Assembly: GCA_027033675.1 (NCBI GenBank)
Contig: JALVKZ010000074.1
Coordinates: forward strand, 1-5,491
Direction of reading: 5' to 3'
Origin: Pyrodictiaceae archaeon
GTDB taxonomy: Archaea; Thermoproteota; Thermoprotei_A; Sulfolobales; Pyrodictiaceae
Length of the DNA stretch: 5,491 bases
Both the position numbers and the translations under genes were made by a program. Under the pieces are notes generated by a model. It saw nothing but the letters and a program-made list of their open reading frames with translations. It ran no database searches and had not been told where the DNA came from. Positions 1 to 4,488 of the stretch are shown here, one piece after another. The first letter of the stretch is position 1, and each line of letters starts with the position of its first letter.

Positions 1-134
1 CCCGCGACAGCTGCCTCATGAAGGACTAGGACCTGGTCGCATAACTCGATTATGAAGCGTGCGTGAAGGTGGCCCTCGGGTACGAATGCTATCACTCTTT
101 TCACGCACTCATTCGGATAGAGCTTTGATTCCAA
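1..134 (-). CDS. Unidentified small protein, N-terminal part (runs off left edge)
   Basis: An open frame on the minus strand continues past the left edge, so only about 44 residues are visible. From the TTG at 134 it begins LESKLYPNECVKRVIAFVPE and continues into GHLHARFIIELCDQVLVLHE. The pattern of short hydrophobic strands (RVIAFVP, FIIEL, QVLVLH) separated by charged residues looks like a soluble alpha/beta domain, and the codon use matches the other genes here. I do not recognise the family. The start is uncertain. TTG at 134 follows purine-rich GGAGAGGGCAGAGG, while GTG at 104 would give a natural-looking MKRVIAFVPEGH N-terminus but has no clear ribosome binding site. An in-frame TAG lies just upstream of the TTG. 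The gene is transcribed divergently from the ligase operon and shares its intergenic region. That the frame is coding is fairly likely; the function is unknown. Confidence 0.55.
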   Translation of the reverse strand, partial: MESKLYPNECVKRVIAFVPEGHLHARFIIELCDQVLVLHEAAVA

Positions 135-160
135 AATCCTCTGCCCTCTCCTCTAGTCGA

Positions 161-167
161 CTTAAAG
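161..167 (-). promoter_or_regulatory. Weak TATA-like element for the leftward edge gene
   Basis: On the minus strand this reads CTTTAAG, preceded by GAGCC. It sits about 25-30 bases before the TTG candidate start at 134, so the transcript would begin close to that codon or give a leader of about 30 bases to the GTG at 104. A second AT-rich stretch, CATATCTTATC (187-177), is an alternative. Both are weak matches. Confidence 0.25.
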
Positions 168-237
168 GGCTCGTTCCTAGATAAGATATGCTGTAACCTC
201 TGCCGCGTTACGGTTTCAGTATTAGTCATGTAAGTAA

Positions 238-249
238 GGTTTAAATACC
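238..249 (+). promoter_or_regulatory. Archaeal TATA box (rightward promoter)
   Basis: GGTTTAAATACC is a very good match to the archaeal TBP site and is the strongest promoter-like element in the window. With the usual spacing of about 25 bases, transcription would start near 268-272. That leaves a leader of about 230 bases before the ligase start at 500, which is long for a crenarchaeon and implies that something transcribed lies between, such as a small gene or a regulatory leader. Confidence 0.6.
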
Positions 250-251
250 AC

Positions 252-271
252 TCTAGACATGAGCGTCTAGA
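252..271. promoter_or_regulatory. Inverted repeat, candidate operator at the transcription start
   Basis: TCTAGAC, a six-base spacer (ATGAGC), then GTCTAGA form a perfect 7-bp inverted repeat. It begins five bases after the TATA box and ends at the predicted transcription start. This is the usual position for an archaeal repressor operator, where a bound dimer blocks RNA polymerase recruitment. The arm centres are 13 bases apart and each arm contains CTAG, which fits a dimeric winged-helix or MarR/Lrp-like regulator. No regulator gene is present in the window. The symmetry is directly visible; the operator role is inferred from position. Confidence 0.5.
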
Positions 272-320
272 CCAGCCCTTAACCAGTACACCCTACTACT
301 CTACACCCCTATGGGTGCTG

Positions 321-384
321 GGGGGTGTCCCTGATGCGCCAATGGAAATAAGTGGGGGTGAGCTTGATGCGCCAATATCGATAA
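321..384 (+). repeat. Imperfect tandem direct repeat, two 33-base units
   Basis: Positions 321-351 and 354-384 match with a 33-base shift: GGGGGTG, four variable bases, TGATGCGCCAAT (identical at 332-343 and 365-376), four variable bases, then ATAA. Read in the frame starting at 315 this gives a repeated peptide, GGVPDAPMEIS followed by GGELDAPISIT. Because the period is a multiple of three and the matched amino acids are conserved, it may be an internal protein repeat; alternatively it is a pair of DNA or RNA binding sites in the operon leader. Confidence 0.55.
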
Positions 385-488
385 CCCTTGTAGAACAAGG
401 CCTACAACGTTTTTGTGCTAGAGGGGCGAGGAGAAGGCATTCACGTCGAAGTCCTTACCGTATCTCTTCTACCAACAGTACATATCCT

Positions 489-494
489 AGGTGG
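489..494 (+). promoter_or_regulatory. Ribosome binding site of the ligase gene
   Basis: AGGTGG followed by five bases and ATG at 500 is a good archaeal Shine-Dalgarno arrangement. It favours ATG 500 over the in-frame GTG at 491, which overlaps the site itself. Confidence 0.55.
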
Positions 495-499
495 TAGTC

Positions 500-1813
500 A
501 TGCCTATGAAGCCCTATATGTTACAGCCTAGTATAGAGTCTGCTCCACGCGAGAAGATAGAGAAGATACAGCTAGAGAGGCTACGGCTAACCGTGAAGCG
601 TGCGTACGAGAACGTGCCGCTCTATAGGAAGAGGATGAAGGAGGAAGGGATAAGCCCTAACGATATACGGAGCCTAGAGGATGTAAGGAAGCTCCCCTTC
701 ACCTTTAAGGATGATTTGCGCAGAGAGTATCCCTTTGGGTTGCTAGCTGTCCCTCTTAGCGAGGTACTAGAGGTTCACGCTAGTAGTGGCACAACAGGCA
801 GGCCCACCGTTGTAGCATATACGAGGAGGGACCTAGAGAACTGGGCAGAGCTCATGGCACGTACACTTGCCGCTGGAGGACTAGCTCAGGGGGATGTACT
901 ATACTCTACGCTTAATTACCACTGGTTTACCGGAGGCCTGGGATTCCATTATGGAGCGATGCGCCTAGGAGCCACGATAGTGCCTGCTGGCCCGGGTTAC
1001 ACGAGGCGCCACGTGCAAATGATACGCGACCTAGGAGCTACTGCTCTTACATCTGTTCCCAATTATGCGATAAGGCTCGCTGAGACTGCGCTAGAGATGG
1101 GGATTGACCCAGCACGCGATACCGGGGTTAGGCTCGGGTTCTTCGGGGCAGAGATGTGGAGCGATGAGATGAGGAGGAGGATTAACAAGCTATGGGACAT
1201 GGATAGCTACGATGTGTACGGTATGAGTGAGCTCTATGGCCCAGGCACAGCTGTTGACTGCCATGTCCACGAGGGGCTCCATGTATGGGAGGATCATTAC
1301 CTAGTCGAGGTTGTTGATCCTAAGACTGGGGAGCCTCTCGAGCCCGAGGAAGAAGGCGTGCTGGTTGTCACACCGTTAACTCATGACGCTATGCCGCTGA
1401 TAAGGTACTGGACTAATGACTTGACGTTCATTCTTGATGCGAGGAGCTGTGACTGTGGAAGAACAATGAGGAGGATTGCCAGGATTAAGGGGAGGGCAGA
1501 CGATATGCTGATAATCAATGGTGTCAACGTGTTCCCGCAGACAATAGAGATGACTGTGTTATCGGAGCCACTAGCTGCTCCCTATTACCAGATAATAGTT
1601 GAGCGCGAGGACTCAATGGACAGGCTCACCGTTGTAGTAGAGGCTGCTAAGAGGCTGAGTGATGAGGAGAAGAAAGAGCTGGCTAGTAGGCTGCAGGAGA
1701 GGCTAAGGGAGGCAATCATTGTGAATCCACGAGTAGTTATCGTTGACCCTGGCGAGCTTCCGCGCGGAGAGGGAGGAAAGGCCAAGAGGGTTATCGATAA
1801 GAGGGGTGAGTAA
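500..1813 (+). CDS. paaK: Phenylacetate-CoA ligase family protein (AMP-forming)
   Basis: A 437-residue cytosolic adenylate-forming enzyme, the usual length for the PaaK family. The family activates a carboxylic acid, classically phenylacetate, to its CoA thioester through an acyl-AMP intermediate. Counting from ATG 500, the ATP-binding loop HASSGTTGRPTVV is near residues 93-105, the adenylate motif YDVYGMSELYGPG near 237-249, and the hinge GRADDMLIINGVNVFP near 331-346. The mobile C-terminal domain ends with GGKAKRV near 425-431, which carries the probable catalytic lysine. The CDCGR cysteine motif typical of PaaK lies near 317-321, and Cys254 follows the adenylate motif. The N-terminus includes the family-typical RAYENVPLYRKRM. 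ATG 500 is preferred over GTG 491 because of AGGTGG at 489. The gene is first in a tight operon with a micro-protein and an SSS symporter, so its substrate is probably the imported acid. Family assignment is secure; the exact substrate (phenylacetate, another aryl acid or a different acid) is not shown by the sequence. Confidence 0.93.
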   Translation: MPMKPYMLQPSIESAPREKIEKIQLERLRLTVKRAYENVPLYRKRMKEEGISPNDIRSLEDVRKLPFTFKDDLRREYPFGLLAVPLSEVLEVHASSGTTGRPTVVAYTRRDLENWAELMARTLAAGGLAQGDVLYSTLNYHWFTGGLGFHYGAMRLGATIVPAGPGYTRRHVQMIRDLGATALTSVPNYAIRLAETALEMGIDPARDTGVRLGFFGAEMWSDEMRRRINKLWDMDSYDVYGMSELYGPGTAVDCHVHEGLHVWEDHYLVEVVDPKTGEPLEPEEEGVLVVTPLTHDAMPLIRYWTNDLTFILDARSCDCGRTMRRIARIKGRADDMLIINGVNVFPQTIEMTVLSEPLAAPYYQIIVEREDSMDRLTVVVEAAKRLSDEEKKELASRLQERLREAIIVNPRVVIVDPGELPRGEGGKAKRVIDKRGE

Positions 1814-1816
1814 GGG

Positions 1817-1906
1817 ATGGTAATCGTTGCAATAGTTATCGGCCTGCTACTCGTTGTTGCTGGGTTCGTTTACAGCCTCTTACCAGTAGAAGAGGAGGAG
1901 AAGTGA
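1817..1906 (+). CDS. 29-residue single-pass membrane protein, likely symporter small accessory protein
   Basis: An ATG three bases after the ligase stop opens a 29-codon frame ending in TGA six bases before the symporter ATG. It is preceded by GAGGGGTGAG at 1801-1810, a good ribosome binding site at the right distance. The product is one hydrophobic helix (about residues 2-22, with VIGLLLVVAGFVYSLL) followed by a short acidic tail, PVEEEEK. Tiny one-helix proteins encoded directly beside sodium:solute symporters are known in bacteria and archaea (small accessory proteins; compare MetS of the NSS family and, functionally, YjcH beside ActP), and this one fits in position, topology and size. It probably sits in the membrane beside the symporter and helps its assembly or activity, but that role is inferred from context. 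Its short length makes automated gene calling likely to miss it. Confidence 0.75.
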   Translation: MVIVAIVIGLLLVVAGFVYSLLPVEEEEK

Positions 1907-1907
1907 G
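1894..1907 (+). promoter_or_regulatory. Ribosome binding region of the symporter gene inside the micro-protein's last codons
   Basis: GGAGGAGAAGTGAG lies 5-18 bases before ATG 1913. The repeated GAG codons for the acidic tail of the upstream micro-protein, plus its stop, therefore also form the Shine-Dalgarno region of the symporter. This points to coupled translation of the two proteins. Confidence 0.5.
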
Positions 1908-1912
1908 CCGCT

Positions 1913-3322
1913 ATGCCTCCACCTCCCCTAGATACGGGCAGCGTTGTTGCAGCGTATCTAGCTGCTAGCCTTGCTATCGGTGTTGCTGTTAAGGACAAGG
2001 CTGCAACGCTCAAGGGCTTCCTAGTAGCCCACCGGTCTATGAGGGACTGGATGCTCGCATTTACCTTCGGCGCTACATATTTCTCAAGCGTAGTAATGAT
2101 TGTTGGAAGCTCGTGGGCGTATGCCTGGGGCCCTTTATCCCTAGTAATACCCTTAGCAAACATAGCGATAGGAGCCTTACTAGCCTTCATTGTGGTTGGT
2201 GAGCGCGTTAACAAGCTAAGCAGAAGGTATGACGCACTAACTATACCGGAGCTAGTAGCTAGGCTGCATGGCGAGGAGGGGCTTCAGAAGCTACTAGGCG
2301 TAATAGTGTCCCTCGGCTTACTACTGTACCTCGTCACAGTGGCTGGTGGTGTAGCCGTTGTACTTAGTAGTGCTCTCCACATAGGGCTAGGAGTCTCAGC
2401 AGCCATTATAGCTGCTGTGCTCGCTGGCTACGTAGCCCTCGGCGGCATGTACAGCGTTGTTCTAACCGATGTACTCCAGGGAGTAATAATGGCTAGCATA
2501 GTTGGTGTTGTAGCCTTCCTAGCTCTAGGTAAGGCGGGGCCAGCTAGCCTAGACTCCGTGGCAGCTAAGCCGCCGAGCACACTGCTCATAGTTGACTTAG
2601 CGCTGCTTACGAGCCTAGCTGTGTGGGGGTTGCCCCAGCTACTCAATAGATTCTATACTGTTCCGAGCACACGTGCTGTTCGGCGAGCAACAGGGTTAGC
2701 AACGTTCTTCGCATTCATAGTTGCTCTTGGCTCTTTCCTAGCAGGGCTAGCTGCTCATCAGTTAGCGTCACCGAGTAAGCCCATAGATGCACTACCATCG
2801 CTTGTAGCGAGCCTGCTCGGTGAGCCAGGGCTAGCCATACTTGCTGCCGCCGTGCTCGCAGCAGCAATGAGTACAGCTGACTCAGTAGCACTTACAGCCG
2901 CTAGCGCAATAGTATATGACGCAATTGGTAGCCGTGATCCTGGCAAGCTTAGGGTCGCCAGTGCGGGGATAGTAATGGCTGCAACACTCGCTGCTATAGC
3001 CGTACTCTCTCTCCCCAAGACCATCTATATGGCGCTAACTGGTGTATTCAAGGCTGGGTGGAGCCTCACAGCTGGCGCATTGTTGGTGCCAATATTAGCA
3101 GCTATAATGGGTCACCGAGACCCCGTAGCCGCGAAGGTCTCAGCAATAGCTGGCGCGACAGCTGCACTCACAATAACAGCGACTAGAGTAGCAACCAGTC
3201 TCGCCCATGTAAAGCCGCCTATAGCGCTACTTGATGTCTTCATGCTGAGCTTCACGATAACGATAACTATCTCCGCTATAGCCTACATTGCTACTAGTCT
3301 CGCGAGGAGGGCCTCTGCATAA
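1913..3322 (+). CDS. Sodium:solute symporter (SSS family)
   Basis: A 469-residue integral membrane protein with about 12-13 hydrophobic helices, normal for SSS transporters (LeuT fold), which use the Na+ gradient to import small organic solutes. Visible family signatures are GGMYSVVLTDVLQG (residues 177-190), which is the classic SSS motif; WGLPQLLNRFYT with following basic residues (238-258); and AAAMSTADSVALTAAS (316-331), where the Ser/Thr pair corresponds to the Na2 sodium site. Helix 1 near residues 10-25 is followed by the typical F-L-V-A-H-R-S-M segment (36-43). Start ATG 1913 is supported by the preceding purine-rich site. It is cotranscribed with the CoA ligase and the small membrane protein, so the cargo is probably the acid that the ligase activates. 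The closest functional parallel is ActP in acs-yjcH-actP. The last 29 bases overlap the convergent nth gene. Family is certain; the substrate is inferred. Confidence 0.93.
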   Translation: MPPPPLDTGSVVAAYLAASLAIGVAVKDKAATLKGFLVAHRSMRDWMLAFTFGATYFSSVVMIVGSSWAYAWGPLSLVIPLANIAIGALLAFIVVGERVNKLSRRYDALTIPELVARLHGEEGLQKLLGVIVSLGLLLYLVTVAGGVAVVLSSALHIGLGVSAAIIAAVLAGYVALGGMYSVVLTDVLQGVIMASIVGVVAFLALGKAGPASLDSVAAKPPSTLLIVDLALLTSLAVWGLPQLLNRFYTVPSTRAVRRATGLATFFAFIVALGSFLAGLAAHQLASPSKPIDALPSLVASLLGEPGLAILAAAVLAAAMSTADSVALTAASAIVYDAIGSRDPGKLRVASAGIVMAATLAAIAVLSLPKTIYMALTGVFKAGWSLTAGALLVPILAAIMGHRDPVAAKVSAIAGATAALTITATRVATSLAHVKPPIALLDVFMLSFTITITISAIAYIATSLARRASA

Positions 3323-4034
3323 CCTTTCTTCTCTGACTGGTTTCTCTTACTCCTATTTTGGGGCATATGTCTCGTAGCGGGCACTCATTGCATAAGGGGT
3401 TACGGGCTCTACAATACCTTCTCCCAAGCGCTATTATGAGGCGGTGGGCCTCCTCGCTTCTCTCTGGCCCAAAGAACCTGAGAAGCGCCTCTGAGACCTC
3501 TTGGTATCCTGCACTAGGTGGTACAAGGCCCCAGCGCTTAGCTATTCTCATAGCATGCGTATCGACCGCGAATACTGGTGCCCTTCTCTTAACTGAGAGG
3601 AAGACATCAGCTGTTTTCTCGCCTACACCGGGTATGGAGAGGAGGAATTTCCTCAGCTCCTTCCAAGGCATTTCTAAGAGTATGTGCTCGCCACCTGCTT
3701 CAATTATTCTCCGGGCAGCCTCCTTTAGGCTCCTGGCCTTCTGGTTCGGCAACCCAGCCGGCCTTATCGCTTCAACTAGCTTCTCGAGAGGAGCCTCTAG
3801 GATTGCCTCCGGCGAGACACCTATGCTCTCCCGAAGCCTGTAATACGCCTTGATGGAGTTCTTGTCGCTCGTGTTCTGGCTAAGTATTATAGCTACTAAT
3901 ACTGCGAATGGATGCTCTTCTCCGTCAAGCTTATCGGCTACAAGCACAACGTATTCGCGCCAATTAGGGCTGAGGCTTTTCTCAAGCCTCTTATATACCT
4001 CTTCGCTGCTTGCTTGCTCAGCTATGCTCTTCAC
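3294..4034 (-). CDS. nth: Endonuclease III (DNA glycosylase/AP lyase, HhH-GPD, [4Fe-4S])
   Basis: A base-excision repair enzyme that removes oxidised pyrimidines and cleaves the abasic site. From GTG 4034 it is 246 residues, slightly longer than bacterial Nth. Visible features (numbered from that start) are ILSQNTSDKN near 50-59; the helix-hairpin-helix LLSIPGVGEKTAD near 131-143 with catalytic Lys140; VDTHAMRIAKRWGL near 157-170 with catalytic Asp158, 18 residues after the lysine as in E. coli Nth; and the iron-sulfur loop Cys208-x6-Cys-x2-Cys-x5-Cys224. A basic tail of about 22 residues follows the last cysteine. An in-frame ATG at 4067 would add the hydrophobic leader MMIWLLRGCIV, which is not expected in this family. 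GTG 4034 has TAGGGG 10 bases upstream and fits the TATA-like element near 4080, so I prefer it. The gene converges on and overlaps the symporter gene. Confidence 0.93.
   Translation of the reverse strand: MKSIAEQASSEEVYKRLEKSLSPNWREYVVLVADKLDGEEHPFAVLVAIILSQNTSDKNSIKAYYRLRESIGVSPEAILEAPLEKLVEAIRPAGLPNQKARSLKEAARRIIEAGGEHILLEMPWKELRKFLLSIPGVGEKTADVFLSVKRRAPVFAVDTHAMRIAKRWGLVPPSAGYQEVSEALLRFFGPERSEEAHRLIIALGRRYCRARNPLCNECPLRDICPKIGVRETSQRRKVMQRPSSRD
3323..3359 (+). terminator. Pyrimidine-rich terminator of the ligase-symporter operon, inside nth
   Basis: Directly after the symporter stop the plus strand is almost entirely pyrimidine (CCTTTCTTCTCT, TTTCTCTTACTCC, TATTTT), the T-rich type of signal that ends archaeal transcripts without a hairpin. 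The same bases are the AAA/AGA/AAG-type Lys and Arg codons of the basic nth C-terminal tail on the other strand. Confidence 0.4.
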
Positions 4035-4076
4035 GACTATGCAGCCCCTAAGCAACCATATCATCATTAACCGGTG

Positions 4077-4083
4077 TTAATAA
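4077..4083 (-). promoter_or_regulatory. TATA-like element for nth
   Basis: The minus strand reads TTATTAA within AAAAACATTATTAACACC. Spacing of about 26 bases predicts a start near 4054, which is inside the longest nth reading frame but upstream of the AGGGG site and GTG 4034. This supports the shorter nth product. The match to the TATA consensus is moderate. Confidence 0.35.
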
Positions 4084-4216
4084 TGTTTTTCTCGGCCGGG
4101 ATGACGAGGCATGAATAATCAAAGGAGGCTGCAACAACTAACTCTAATCCGTAGAGTAAAGGAAGGACGCACGAGGATCCACTAGTAACCAACGAGAAAT
4201 AACCGGGAACATAACT

Positions 4217-4242
4217 AGAGCCGCCATTATATAGCGGCCTCT
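4217..4242. other. Hairpin 1 (AT-rich loop)
   Basis: GCCGC (4220-4224) pairs with GCGGC (4234-4238) around the nine-base loop CATTATATA. Three further pairs (AGA with TCT) extend it across a one-base bulge. It lies in the gap upstream of nth; its role is unknown. Confidence 0.4.
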
Positions 4243-4325
4243 GCAACAACCCCATAACCCTATTAATGCTGTTCATCCAAAGCACGTACACCAAGCACGG
4301 AAAGGCACCTATCGACAGGAAATCG

Positions 4326-4469
4326 ATGCAATCATTGAAATCAAAGACAACGCTAATCGTGGACTATGTGAGGCTCGAGTACCCTCATAGCCGCGTACTA
4401 TGTCTCGGCATTAACGCCGAGGCAGTAGTGCCTAGCAATAGAGGGAAGACAACAATGCCGCGAGGGTAG
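4326..4469 (+). CDS. Doubtful 47-residue open frame (or gene remnant)
   Basis: ATG 4326 follows AGGAAATCG, a passable ribosome binding site, and opens 47 codons. The middle part, LIVDYVRLEYPHSRVLCLG, uses the local codon style and has an alpha/beta look similar to the start of a Rossmann-type domain, but the frame ends soon after in a basic stretch (NRGKTTMPRG). It could be a remnant of a longer gene or chance. Two hairpins lie inside it. No family is recognised, and it points against both neighbouring genes. Confidence 0.15.
   Translation: MQSLKSKTTLIVDYVRLEYPHSRVLCLGINAEAVVPSNRGKTTMPRG
4367..4431. other. Two adjacent hairpins, possible structured RNA
   Basis: TGAGG (4369-4373) pairs with CCTCA (4383-4387), plus two outer pairs, around a nine-base loop. 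Six bases later ACTATGTCTCGGC (4397-4409) pairs with GCCGAGGCA and TAGT (4416-4424, 4426-4429) around ATTAAC, giving 13 pairs with one G-U and one bulged G, and two more pairs (one a G-U) outside. The second is the strongest hairpin I can see in the window. It could be a small RNA, a 3' end structure for the leftward membrane gene, or a protein-binding inverted repeat. Confidence 0.35.
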
Positions 4470-4488
4470 AATAGAGGACAACAAGGAG

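Larger units (their letters stand above)
315..531 (+). pseudogene. Possible small gene with an internal frameshift, ahead of the ligase
   Basis: From GTG 315 the frame reads LGGVPDAPMEIS then GGELDAPISITLVE, with coding-like codons and many G first positions. After about 395 this frame turns Arg/Ser-rich and less coding-like until its stop at 495-497. At the same point the frame one base over becomes protein-like from 397 (KAYNVFVLEG, then GIHVEVLTVSLLPTVHILGG) and stops with TAG at 529-531, overlapping the ligase start by 32 bases. Removing one base near 396 would join the two halves into an uninterrupted product of about 70 residues. This could be a decayed gene, a sequencing error, a programmed shift or chance. 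No ribosome binding site precedes GTG 315, and I recognise no family. Confidence 0.2.
4035..4488. other. Intergenic stretch between nth and the right-edge membrane gene
   Basis: No convincing protein gene was found in these 454 bases. The composition is more purine-rich and A-rich on the plus strand than the flanking genes, with CAACAAC and GGAAGGA type runs. It contains a TATA-like element for nth, three hairpins (4217-4242, 4367-4389, 4395-4431), a doubtful short rightward frame (4326-4469), and a 10-base direct repeat CTGCAACAAC at 4129-4138 and 4241-4250 that may be chance. Both flanking genes are leftward, so it would form the 3' region of one and the 5' region of the other. Confidence 0.6.

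Noticed and set aside
101..229. Leftward 42-codon frame from ATG 229 (begins MTNTETVTRQ).
   Set aside because: It overlaps the more coding-like left-edge frame, lacks a ribosome binding site, and turns into low-quality Gly/Arg/Ser sequence.
1870..2214. Antisense frame of 114 codons opposite the symporter start.
   Set aside because: It is a shadow of the symporter gene: Ser/Thr/Ala-rich translation that mirrors the true coding frame, with no independent start signals.
3358..3843. Rightward 161-codon frame opposite nth.
   Set aside because: nth is certain from its catalytic and iron-sulfur motifs, and this frame is its antisense shadow, rich in Ser, Arg and Leu.
4011..4067. ATGATGA box C-like motif with TGAAGAG and CTGA boxes, possible C/D guide RNA.
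   Set aside because: The spacing between the later boxes is too short (about six bases) for a guide, and the motif lies in or next to the nth start.
4067..4294. Leftward 75-codon frame whose TAA overlaps the ATG at 4067 (TAATG).
   Set aside because: The junction looks like translational coupling, but the frame starts with TTG without a ribosome binding site, has non-coding-like codon first positions, and feeds a start that is probably not the real nth start.
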